Positions 1 to 11,200 of a stretch of DNA of 64,000 nt are shown one piece after another; position 1 is the stretch's first letter; each line of letters opens with the position of its first letter. Under the pieces are notes generated by a model, which saw nothing but the letters and a program-made list of their open reading frames with translations, had not been told where the DNA came from and did no database searches. The translations under genes were made by a program, and so were the position numbers. The stretch spans positions 3,314,501-3,378,500 of the forward strand of contig CM037845.1 in NCBI GenBank assembly GCA_021234535.1, written 5' to 3'. The stretch is from Stichopus chloronotus (Eukaryota; Echinodermata; Holothuroidea; Aspidochirotida; Stichopodidae).

Positions 1-235
1 ACTTGCATACTAGGTGTGACCATAAAGTAATGTGAGGTTATAGGGCTACGTTCTTATGGCAGGTATATTAAAGAAATTTTCATGTTGTATATATGTCATC
101 ATACATTAAAAAGATTACAATAATAAAGGATGACTGTTGTGGATGTAATTTACACCTCCTCTTGGTAGAGTATTCTTGTCTATTTCAGACAGAAGAAGAT
201 AATAGCTTCTTTGTCTGTTTATCTTCCTTTGTTTT

Positions 236-500
236 AATGAATTGCTCAAGGGGAATTCCAGTCAAGGGGCATGTTTTCTGACTTATTTAAGCCATTTCAA
301 ACCATTTTCATCCATATTCTTGATGTTTTGAAAATTAAAGTTTTCATGGGCAACATGATATCTTCAAACTTCCACCCAACAGTTTCTCACACTATGCGTG
401 TATATGAAGGGCATGGCAATTAATGATGTAATTGACTGTGATCTCTGTGGCTTGTGACATAGTCAACGACCAGAAATGATCAACATGATTAACCTTCATA
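236..500. repeat. Left arm of a ~265 bp inverted repeat (foldback-like)
   Basis: The reverse complement matches 2205-2470 closely, including the blocks GACTGGAATTCC, TTGAAATGGCTTAAATAA, ATCATGTTGCCCATGA and CACAAGCCACAGAGATCAC. The arms are about 1.7 kb apart. Together they look like the terminal repeats of a foldback-type element, or two oppositely oriented copies of one short repeat. No transposase frame lies between them. Confidence 0.75.
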
Positions 501-689
501 ATTAGCAATGAGACACACTGTGTATGCGATGTGGCTATCACAAGATATAATTAGTAATCAATAAAATTGAGATAAAACATGTAAGAAGAGGCCACATTAC
601 ACAGCTTAGGGCGGTGCGAACAATACCTTGAAGATGAGGAAAATGTAATTTTTCATTCTCTGCGGAAGGCAGGCAAGGGAGAAATCAAA

Positions 690-1200
690 GGTCTTCTTGG
701 AGATCAAAGGTCATATGGGGGTATCAGAGGCCATAATGTGAAAAGCTTGTGTACATTTGTTAATGCTCTAGTTTTTGAAAGAAAGGTTCAAGACTGATCA
801 AAGTGGGTGTGTGGGGAGGACATAAAAATCTCAGCTGGGAATGTTTTTGAAGCTGGTCAAAGGTCATCTGAGGTCACCAGTAGGTAGAATGTAGACAACC
901 AATGTTTGCAGTACCTCAGGAATCGCATATTGCATGAGCTTCAAAGTTGGAGGGTGTGTACTTCCTTCTAAGTAAACAAGATTGTGGAGGGCTTTTTTTT
1001 AGGTCAAAGGTCAAATGGGGATATCAGAGGTATCAGTGAAAAGCTTGTGAAGACACTTTTTTCAAGGAGGAAGTAACCCTGCACTTTACAGGTGGTGTTA
1101 AGGTGCAGTACATAAAGACCTTTGGTGAGTTTGGTTTTGGTGTAATTGAAGGTTATTTTGGTCACCAGAAGGTGCAAAATGTTAGCCACTCTGATGGTTC
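690..1200 (+). repeat. ~150 bp-period tandem repeat rich in AGGTCA half-sites
   Basis: TCAAAGGTCA-type cores occur near 703, 857 and 1003, about 150 bp apart, each followed by related text (GATCAAAGGTCATATGGGGG near 701 versus AGGTCAAAGGTCAAATGGGG near 1002, and a shared GTGAAAAGCTTGTG). Diverged relatives lie at 43735-43930 and 47700-48080. This looks like a dispersed, internally tandem family. Confidence 0.7.
1002..1014 (+). promoter_or_regulatory. Perfect DR1 nuclear-receptor-type site
   Basis: AGGTCAAAGGTCA is two AGGTCA half-sites separated by one base, the DR1 arrangement bound by RXR/HNF4/COUP-type receptors in animals. It is part of a repeat, so binding in vivo is only a possibility. 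Confidence 0.3.
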
Positions 1201-2204
1201 TTTTTCTTTTCTCTCCTTGCAGTTAAACAAGTATTTGATGTTACCAGCAGTCAAAGACCAGCAATACTGTGAAATGTTTAACAAAATTCATTTAGTATTT
1301 TTGGTCTTATAAATATGAATTCTGTGACTTTTAATGCAGTGCACAACATAAAGCAATACATACCTTTATAATCCTTTCGTTATAAATCTATTTCTCTTTC
1401 CTGAGCTGTTTTGATAGTTATAAGCACCGAAAATCCCAAAAGACAAGCAATTGTTTGTTTTTTTTTTATTTTGCTTCATTTACTGAGATAAAATTTCGGG
1501 CATACAGAGAGAATTATTTTTTAGCTTGATAAGTGACCATTGACCTCTGAGGTCACTGAGACAGGTATTAACAATCCCAGAGGGATCTTTATCTAACAAA
1601 TGACACCCCCCACATCCAGAGAGAAGTGATTTGTCATATCCATTTGGATTATCTATGAGAGATTTTTAACTCAAAGATATGATCAGATAGTAGTTATATT
1701 TTGGATACATCGAACAAGTGAAAAGACAGGCTGTAATGAACTGACTTCAAAGATACAACTTGTAACTGTAATATCAATATACACCATGTGCTGGCTGCAG
1801 AATTCTTGGCAATCAATTACAAACCTGGAAGGACGATGGAAGAAAACTTCTGTGAATAATGTGAAATTTCAGTTTCATACTTTGACACTAGAAAAAGGCT
1901 GAAAACTAGAAAAAAGGCTAATATACAGTAGGTTTACCTGTCTTACTGCTTTCATTACTTTCAAGTAGTTGCAATGATTCAGTTTTGCCACATCACATGG
2001 TATGCTGTATACTGAAAAGACCATTGCTTTAATTGAGATGGGGTGTCACACTTAATTTCTCTGGGGCACAGTTTCTATGGAAGGCAACATTCAAGTATAA
2101 TAATGGCAAGGAATCACTAAACCTCTTGGCTTTTTGGTTATTAAGTACAAAGTAAACGTTTTCAGAGACAAGGGAATAAGCCACCTAATTACTTATTATG
2201 TAGG

Positions 2205-2470
2205 AGTATGATCAGGATGGTCTTCGTGGATTAAATTTGGTCGTCCACTACTGTCACAAGCCACAGAGATCACGGTCAATTACATCATACTGACCGTGCC
2301 CTTCGTATACATGCGTTGTGTTAGAAACTGTTGGACGGTAAGTTTGAACATATCATGTTGCCCATGAGAAGTTCATTTCAAAACATGAAGAATATGAATG
2401 AAAATGTTTTGAAATGGCTTAAATAAAGCAGAAGACATGTTCCTTTCCTGGAATTCCACTTCAAAATTTG
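2205..2470. repeat. Right arm of the ~265 bp inverted repeat
   Basis: Mirror partner of 236-500 with roughly 80-85% identity by eye and small indels. Similarity fades outward beyond about 2470, although AGAATACTC near 2537-2545 may mark a diverged extension facing AGTATTCT near 169-176. Confidence 0.75.
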
Positions 2471-2625
2471 TACTGCTAAATCATATAATTCACATTGTAC
2501 ACATCTACGTACCCCATTTTGAAGATGAAACATAAGAATACTCAAGGTTTTTGGCTTCTGGAGGTCTTTGCTTCAGGTAGCAACAGTGAGAGACAGAAGA
2601 ATAGTACCACTTGTGCAATTCTAGC

Positions 2626-2780
2626 AAAAGGCAAACAAGAGAGGGTTAGGCCTTAGAGGGTGGGGTGCTAAAATAAATTTTGAGGACATTTAGAGCAAGG
2701 CTAAATGAATGCATTCATGAAGCAAGAGGTAACTATAGCCACTTGTGAATACCGACACCAGTGAGTTGTGGGGAAAAGTG
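2626..2780 (+). repeat. Dispersed repeat ending in ACCAGTGAGTTGTGGGGA, copy 1
   Basis: Shares about 150 bp with 5766-5920, beginning AAAAGGCAAACAAG and ending near GAGTTGTGGGGA. The last 60 bp recur at 29632-29705, 35039-35150 and 52398-52530, so this is a family with variable 5' extent. Confidence 0.7.
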
Positions 2781-3597
2781 TGAAGATAGACAGTAAAAAT
2801 GGTACCAATTTCGTAAGAAGAGTTGAACTGGTATATTCAGACTCACATATGTGTTTCATAGAATATTCACTTTTAACAGCTTACCCCCTCCTTAAATAAA
2901 AGTGACTAACAAGATTTATTCATATCAACTGAAATTTTATTCACCTTTTTAAAAAATAGCAAATCTAGAATCCCTCTGTAACTTTTTCGAGGGTAATCAT
3001 AAATTTTTAGCTTTTTAACATTTTGTGGAAGCACACTGTCAAACTGACCTTTCACTTAATCTGTAATGTTTTCTCAGCATCGACAAAACGTCTGTGTGTA
3101 TTACTGTGTATCACTCTACCCTTGTTGCTTTCTGTTCAATCCTCCTGGTGTAAAATCACTATGGATTAGTCAAGCTTCAGAAAATGTCACTTGCTTACTT
3201 ATGTCGCTTGTTAGCTTCTCCACATGTTGAAGAAATTGTATTTCCCTGTGGAGGAAAATGACCACAAATTGTTCGTTAATGCAGAGGTAATCAATAATTT
3301 GCAAAAAAATGGCTAACTTTTTTTGTGAATTGTCACAAGACTTCTCCTCTTACTGTCTGGTAGTGTGCTCAGCTATGCGATGTCAAGTACAAGGGTTGCA
3401 CTAACAGATGTGGGGAGAATTACCAGATGGACACATATAGTTCCGTAATTTGACATATGACAGACTTGCGTACAGTAGATGTCGCTATGTAATTACTGGC
3501 ATTTGAAATTTGGGATATTCAATCATGTAAATTTATTTATCACTTTTTGTATCCTATTTTTGTTGATTTTAGTACGAGAATTATAAGATTATGATAT

Positions 3598-3666
3598 TCT
3601 CTTTGCCTGTTTCTCTTAATTGTTTGTTTCTCTTAATTGTTTGTTTCTCTTAATTGTTCCTCTTAA
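3598..3666 (+). repeat. 16 bp tandem repeat, about 4 units
   Basis: TGTTTCTCTTAATTGT is repeated with little change, the last unit truncated at CTCTTAATTACATG. Confidence 0.8.
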
Positions 3667-4762
3667 TTACATGACTCTATGTCATGTAAAATTTTGGACT
3701 TATTTTCAGATGTTTAGATCTGTAGCTGGACGATATTTGCTGAAGGCAATTGATGTCAGTTACTCAGTAAATATTTTCGTTTTCGTTTTCTATGCGTAGT
3801 CATTTTTACTGATATCCGAATTAGAACTATTCTCTTTTTTCTCTCAATGCTGTGGGGGGTACAGATTCAGTATTTGTTGGGAATGAATTGGGCCAGCTAT
3901 TTTTTAAATAGGTCTCGTGTATTTCTCTCCTCTTACCAACTCAGAAAACATGGTTTTCCATGTTATTCTTTCATGTTCTGCAACTACCTTTGTATTCTAA
4001 GTATAATAATTTACTCTACGCATGTGTGCTATTGACAGATTGATTATGTTGCTAACATCATGATAAGCATACACATACAAGGATTATATTTTCCTAGCCT
4101 GAGATTATTAATACCATATAGGTATTTGTATGGACAGTAATGTGTACAATTATCTACAGTTAGTGTCATAAGTATAACTGCTGTTATTAAACACTATATT
4201 ATCAACATTAGTATCAGCCGTGTCATGGCATTATGCTAATTGATGGTCAGTATTATGAGTCAATGATTCTGTGTTGAGATTATTCTGAACACCTTTGTTC
4301 GGTTATCACATGGCATTGCTGTCATTTTGAACATTCTGAACAGTTTTATCTCTATAAACATTAATATAAATGTGAAACTAATTCTGAACACTGTATAAAG
4401 TCAAGCAAGTGTATCATATATGCGTTAGCATGACTTTGGTTGTTAGAACTCCTTTTAAGCACTAAATAAACATCAGGTGTATGCTAATAAGAAGTCCAAG
4501 TTTACCAGAATTATTGTCATTCAAATTCTGAACACCATCACTACTATGATTACCAGTCATGTCGTAAAGAGTCTCAATAATTTTGAGTGTGTAAAAGTAA
4601 CACTGTCAGGTATAACATACCAGGTGATAATTTTTATACCATTTGTGAAAAGTAATATGACAGATACATGATATTAAAACATTGCACATGTTCACTATTA
4701 ACAGCTCAAAGACAGTGTTTTGTTCTTTGGAAACACTAGAGTTATAGCTGATGCCTTGACTT

Positions 4763-4935
4763 CATCCAGCTACATACATCACTGAATGTGTTCATAAGAA
4801 GAAGGGTTAAAATCCTGCCTATTCGCATATCAACACAGCATTGTCATTCCATTGCTAGATAACACTGCCGATTACATGTAAATTCAATATGGTCACTGTA
4901 ATTTACGTGTAAGCTGAGCTTTAATGATTCACTTG
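4763..4935 (+). repeat. Local ~170 bp duplication, copy 1
   Basis: Matches 5117-5290: shared blocks TTCATAAGAAGAAGGGTTAA versus TTCATAAAAGAAGAGTTAAA, CATTGCTAGATA versus AATGCTAGATAG, and ATGGTCACTGTAATTTAC followed by TAAGCTGAGCTTTA in both. Confidence 0.75.
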
Positions 4936-5080
4936 AATTCACTTGATTAAGAAACAATCAAAAAAAAGGTGAAAAACACAGAGCGAGGTACTTCGTCAAC
5001 TAGCACTTGTAGGTGGTAGTTTGCGAAGGACAGGCTATTCTATTGTGGGTCAGGGGAAAGGTGGAGGCCTTGTCAAAGTT

Positions 5081-5290
5081 TACCAGTTACTTCTAGCCTA
5101 GTAGTGGGATGTGCAGTAGTTGCATGGAGATAGGTAAGTTCATAAAAGAAGAGTTAAAAATCCTTCCTGTATTTATTCTCATTTCATCACGCCATTGTGA
5201 TTCCAATGCTAGATAGTATCGAAGATATATGTACACAATGCATTAGCTATGGTCACTGTAATTTACTTCGTAAGCTGAGCTTTAGTGTTG
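5081..5290 (+). repeat. Local duplication copy 2, fused to a GTAAGT-bearing repeat
   Basis: The part from 5135 pairs with 4788-4935. Its first 55 bp (TACCAG at 5081 to ATAGGTAAGT at 5131-5139) belong to the splice-donor-bearing repeat family also seen at 7757, 26211, 55467 and 56632. Confidence 0.65.
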
Positions 5291-5765
5291 CATTGCTTTA
5301 ACTTTAAAAAACTAGTAAGAATATAACCAACTGTCAAGTTCATGAAAATTCTAGTTCATGCAAAATGGGTAATGGTGGCTTGTGGGACCCTTTGTTTACT
5401 GTATATTGTTGTATCATTTGTGTTTATAAAATACAGACCTGTATAGTTCACTACTGTGAGTAGCACAGTAATCTGCTCATTCATTTCAGCGTATAGTGCA
5501 TGCAATGTATACTCATGTGCAGTTTCCATCTCCGGTGTCACTGACATGCTGTGGGTATGGTTTGCAGACTTTTTGGCATCTGCTGGCCAGATTAGCGATA
5601 TGACCTAAACAAACTGAATGTATAGTCAAACTGAACATACCCACATGACTTGTCATTACCAAAAAAAAAAAGAAGGAAGGAATGCATTTGACAGTCAACT
5701 CAGTTACAAATGAATGTTTTGAAGATATTACATTATTTGAAGATATATATTCTTAGGAAAATGAG

Positions 5766-5925
5766 CAAAAGGCAAACAAGGGCGGGCTAGGTCTTAGAAG
5801 GCGCGGTGCTAGAATTAGTTTCGAGGACGATTTGAGCATGGGTTAAATGTATGCATTAGAGAGGCAACAGGGTAAGCATAGTCCCTCATGAATACCCACA
5901 CCAGGGAGTTGTGGGGATATCTTAG
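5766..5925 (+). repeat. Dispersed repeat, copy 2
   Basis: Partner of 2626-2780 with the same order of blocks (AAAAGGCAAACAAG, TTAGAAGGCGCGGTGCTA, a TGAATACCCACACCAG block, GAGTTGTGGGGA). Confidence 0.7.
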
Positions 5926-7750
5926 GCAAAATTTTGTTTTACAAAATTTTAATTTAACGCTTAATTCAAAACATTCACAAAGACAAGGTAGAAAGAACAG
6001 CCTTATAAAAGTTTTACTAATGCTGCTGTCTTGTCGTTTGTTTGCTTATTTGGGGAGTTTTGATTTGGACTCAAACTACATTTACCTGAAATTGCATATT
6101 AATTTAAAAATACCTATGTAAGTAGTTTCACTCTCCATCCTGTTTGAAACAGCATGTACACTCGGGTGATACCTGGTTAAAACATTTCCGCAGACCTTGA
6201 TATCTCTGTCCCCATTCCTCTGAGGAATAGAATACCCTAAGGGTCAAGAAACAGTTGCCTTTGTTAAGGATTGCTTCCATTTATGATTTAGATATGCATG
6301 TAGGCCTATTTAACTAATGAACTCCTTGGCTCCCTTGATGCATCAAACCATCCTATCTTTAGTCAGTCCCCCTTGTCAAACCACAAAGCTAGTTGCCCTA
6401 GCAACCAAGTCAATCCCAGACTCTGAAAAGTTTTGCAGGTCTTTTGGGGAAAATATTGTGGTCCTGGTTTGCTATTCATAAAATCTTGCTAGATTAGTTT
6501 TAGTTTTTTATATCTGTGTAAAAATGGCAGGTCAATAATTTGTCTAAGGTTTCAGGTTATTTTGACTTGGGGGAGGGGAGTGACTGTTCTGATGTTAAAA
6601 TTTTTTATTCTCTTCTAAGTCAGTCTTCTGTCTTCTGGAGTAAATGAAGACACTGCAGGTCAGCAGTTTTTGTTTTTATTGAATTGTGCCAATGAAAAGA
6701 GCTTTCTTGATTCACAGAAATGGAATCAACCCTATCAGAAGGGCACAAAAGAAAATATGCAGTGAAGAAAATGAAGTAAAAAATATTATTGTGGAGGGAC
6801 AATGTAAAGGTCATTGTGCTACCATCATGACCTCTTATTCATCGGTAATTTACCAATGGTAATAAACAAATTTATGTTAAAATATTTCTGGTTTACCTTG
6901 TACTCATATTTTGCCTCTTTCTCATAGTTTTGAGGACTTTCTGTTTGTTTGTTTGTTTCTGAAAAACAATATTTTTAGTGTGAGACTTCCACTATTAGCT
7001 CCATCATTTACCGTTAAATTGGATTGGTTTGCTATATTCTAGAGACGTACCTGGCCTAAAGGAGGAATAGTAAGATTAGGTAAGTTTATTTCGTCTACAG
7101 GAAACATGGAAATTTGTCGTCCTGCAGCACAAAACGCACAAATTAAAATCGAATCACATGTACAACATCATGAGAGAAGAATTTACTTCGAATTCAAGAA
7201 AAATGTTAATATAGAGAAGACATACGTATAAATAGGCCTATACAGCAGTGGAATTAAATTAAAAAAATGCAACTTACAAAACAGCTGTTTAAAGTTGAAG
7301 AGGAAAACAGAAGTTGGAACAAAACAAAACCTGAATGTTTTGACCCCGGCATACGAAGTCAGTGTTGCTCGAATGGCAGAAATCGTCGTTTAAAAAAGAA
7401 GGTATGCTTCATCCTTTAATGTATATCTTTGTAGTTTTCTGGGTGGATTGTGTCATTGTGAAGTTCATAACAGGAATTAAGACATCATTAACGTGCAATA
7501 ACATGTAGCTTGCTGTCTTCATGGTATTCTTCAACTTATATCGTGAGTCTTATGACATCCGTTGTTTATTCCCAATGTTCTTGTCAGCAGGATGGCTGAT
7601 CACAATGGAGAAAGTGGCATTGTGTGGAAAAACAAAGTTTTTAGAACTCACTTGCCTCCAAAACACTGCTGCTGTGGATAGCACTTTGTGAATCAGCCAG
7701 TATTCCACTTTGGACTGAGGTGGAGATAGGGGTGGGTTCAAAGGTTATCA
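5926..7750. other. Non-coding, no feature recognised
   Basis: Short chance frames only. AT-rich with a (GTTT)n tract near 6940-6957. A possible donor-like GATTAGGTAAGTTTA occurs at 7073-7087 without an associated frame. Confidence 0.6.
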
Positions 7751-7756
7751 ATAATC

Positions 7757-7850
7757 ACTAACACAGTAGAAGACACTGCATTAATTATTGAAGAGACAGG
7801 TAAGTTTCTTTTAGCTCAATCAGGTTAGTTTTTGGATTTATGCCAAGTCA
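7757..7850 (+). repeat. GTAAGT-bearing repeat, copy
   Basis: Reads ACACAGTAGAAGACACTGCA and ends GAGACAG|GTAAGT at 7800. Downstream TTTTTGGATTT also resembles the copy at 55519. Less complete at its 5' end than the others. Confidence 0.5.
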
Positions 7851-8164
7851 CATGGGATTGTTCTACGTACTTTTCGTGCAAGAAGGTAAGTTGAACATGG
7901 TTTACGATCCCAGTCGTGGTCTAAATTTCCCTTTGATAATTAAGACGATGTATTGCTTGAAAGGTTTATGGAGATATTTGATCAAGTCTAGCAAGACAAA
8001 GGAATGGTTAAATCGAATTTTCACCATTCAGGAAAAAAAAGGAATTGTGATACACTTAGATGTCAGAATAGATACACATTACACAGTAGGAAAAATTCGC
8101 ATCTATAGTGTATATAAAAGTATATCTATGAAGTTTGTGTGTATATACTATGTGCTTTTGCAGG

Positions 8165-8210
8165 GATACTTCACCAATACCTTTAATAAAACTTTTAAGA
8201 GTGAAGTATC
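8165..8210. repeat. Short perfect inverted repeat (10 bp stem)
   Basis: GATACTTCAC at 8165-8174 pairs with GTGAAGTATC at 8201-8210 around a 26 nt AT-rich spacer. It could be the core of a small MITE or simply a chance hairpin. Confidence 0.5.
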
Positions 8211-8279
8211 TTGTACTCTGAATACTTGTATCATCTACTTGATGCAAAAAACAGTTCAGGTAGATACGCTAGATTGATC

Positions 8280-11200
8280 TAGAAACTGTGTTTTTGTTTG
8301 AAATGTAATGCAACTGTCTTTTGGTTGAACTACTTTCTGTCATGGCATTTACGATTGTCTTATTGAGAGGGCAGCTTCAACATGATACCACATAGTCAAA
8401 GACTCACTGATTAGTTAGGGCAACGAGTTGCAAATGCTGTAAAGTTCAATGTTTTCAACTCGACCGAGGTTCAGAACGTGAATGAATTTCAAAAATTAAT
8501 CAACTCCTAATGTAAACAATGGTGCAGGCCCATTACTTTCTGACATGTTTTCATGAAGTGAAAGTTGTCACATCGTAAAAACTGGGTGTCATTTTCGAAG
8601 TAATCAGAAAAGCAAAGTGAAAGGAAAGTCTAGAAGTCGTTGAAACTTAACCCATCCTTTGTTTCTCTTTCATTGTTTCTGATTGTCTTGGGGAATCACA
8701 TCTTCGTTCGTGTGTAATCTGGGCATGCTTTAATTAGAATTTCAAGTGTTTTGACGGCTGTCATTTGTCTTAGTCCCCAGGATTATATTAAACAAATAAA
8801 GAGTTATTACTAGAAATTGCCTGAGCCACATATAAAGAAAAAACAGTCATTGAACCATTAGTATATGAGTTAGAGCCTTTCACAAAGTGAAAACCTTTCA
8901 CCTCAGTATTCTGGAGAGCATTTATTCAGGTTTCTCTGCAGCTGGTCTTTTCTTTTGTATTGGAGATAAGAGCTTTATGTTCATCAACAGATTTAGCTCA
9001 TCACAAACAGGCATTGCTTTTGTGCTTGTTGCTTCAACTTGTTTGAAGTTTGGAAACCAGATTTTTGTGAAACATTGCAACTGTTGTGTAAGCAAGTGAG
9101 GTACGGACAAATGTTCGATGTGTTGACCAACTTTTTGCTCAGTGTGAGTCGTAAGAGGGAGGGTTAGGATAATAATTTCATACCGGAGTCCGGCTGAGGC
9201 AATTAAAATAACAATATGGGCAAGTGGACTCGTGGCGTGTTCAGTTGGGTAAGTGACTTTGCAACATCAGTATGAACTTAAGTCCTGCATTCTATTGATG
9301 TGATATTTCAAATTTAATTGAAAAAACAAAACAAATAAAATGCAAGTACTTTAAATTGTGTGTAATGAAGAAAGATGCAGTGTTTCATGTTTATGTCATT
9401 GTTAGTCAGCTGACAGTCAAATACATCAATTCTGGTTGATTACTCTCCCAGGTTATCAAGCAATTACCGGTGAAGTGCAAGATTATGATTGTCAGCACTT
9501 TCACACGGTAGGGATGTCTTTGTGGCCTTTGGTATGATATTCACAGAAAATAAGAACATTTATCTTAACAACACCAGTTAATGATCTGGTAACTTTATAT
9601 GATTTGAAAATTTTAAGCCTGCTACAGTATATTTTTTTTTTTATTTCAATGAGTCAGTTTGATTTTAAATGCTCCATCTTAGTGGATGAAGGATAACTTC
9701 TATTGTTGGAGCCGCACACGTATATTTACCCATGAACACAATGGTCTCTCCCAGGGTGTGTACAGAACAGATGCTGAAACACTTAGGAGTCAGTGAGGGC
9801 TTATTTGAGAGGCTGGACCTCATGACCTTCAGATGTGGTAATTCTGCAAGTAACCTCTGAAAGTTATCAGTATATAGTACCAGTTACAGCACGCCACACT
9901 TGGATAGTACTGTAAATTTTGATGCCTTCTTATAATGAGGACGGCGATAGTGATTAACAAGGATATTACGATTGAGTGGTAGAGTAGTCAAATGGGGGAG
10001 GGGTGAGAAGTTGGCTGGGGGAAAAGTTGGCAGGGATGAAGTGATGAAAGAAAATGGTACTGAGATTAGCTGAGGATGTGCTAGTATTAAAGTTTGCATG
10101 TAGTTTAACAGGATCATGAAAATTTTGCCCCTAACATTTGAAAAATTGTCAAGGCCAATGTTTCCAGCCATTTTGTTTTGAGACAAGGAGTATTGATCAG
10201 CGAAATCTTCAGTGATCGTTACAGAGATGGACCTTGGACTAAACAGCTGTGAGATAATTTGCTTTAAATTGACAAGAATGTTTTGAAGTTTTTTAAATTT
10301 CCCCATCTATTTCATTTGTAGTCTTTTCTGTCGCAAACCAGGCGTAACCGCTTGGCTGAGATCATCATAATCGTTTTTCATAAACCTCACAACTTCCCCA
10401 TGTCCCCTCAGGCTTATCAAACAACACCCTCCAAGTTCCAAGGTCAAGAGCAGACTGGAAAATGAGGGGGGAAAAAAGTCATAATTTCTGATTTGCTAGT
10501 TTTAAGCAGGATCTATGTTATAACACCTGTTTGCTCCAAGTTGGGTTTAGGCAGTGATGTAACTGACCTTGATGTATCTCAGCAGCGGCTGCAAGTAGCA
10601 ATTGGAGGGAAGTTTCCAAACATTTGATGATTGCATGTCCCACATGCATTTCATCTTTCTTCATTAAAAGGATTTTATCCATAAGTGTAGTACAATTGAT
10701 ATGTTATGGAAACATCATAGTCACATCGGCAGGGGGTTAATTTTTTTGTCAAAAAGGCAAGAAAATTTGATGAACTGGATTGTGAAATCATATGAAGGTA
10801 TTGGTATTGAAGTTAATGTTGCCCTTGGATGGTATCCTTAATAAGTGCATGTATTAAATATGATAGTGATTATCTTTGAAATATTAGTAGGGGGAAATTT
10901 TAATTTCAACTTCAGTAGCATCATATTGGTATCCTGAATCAGGTTTTTGACACTGAAAGAGGCAAAAAAAAAAGTCACGTTTTTAGGTGTATAGTGAATG
11001 AATCAGTAACAAGGGAGACGTTATCAGTGTGTGAAAAATTCTGACAATATCATCCTACGACTGGATCAGTTTCACCGTATTTCTTGTTCCCTCATTAAGT
11101 GACAGGGATGATCATTTTTGTAATACTTGTTGGAGGTTATCTGTTTTTGATATCTGTAAATGGGTGGGAGTGAAATATGATCGTCCACAGATAAGGGATG

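Noticed and set aside
9884..10306. 140-codon minus-strand open frame
   Set aside because: Composition is skewed (Ile/Leu/Ser/Pro) with no motif, and no introns or neighbours support it.
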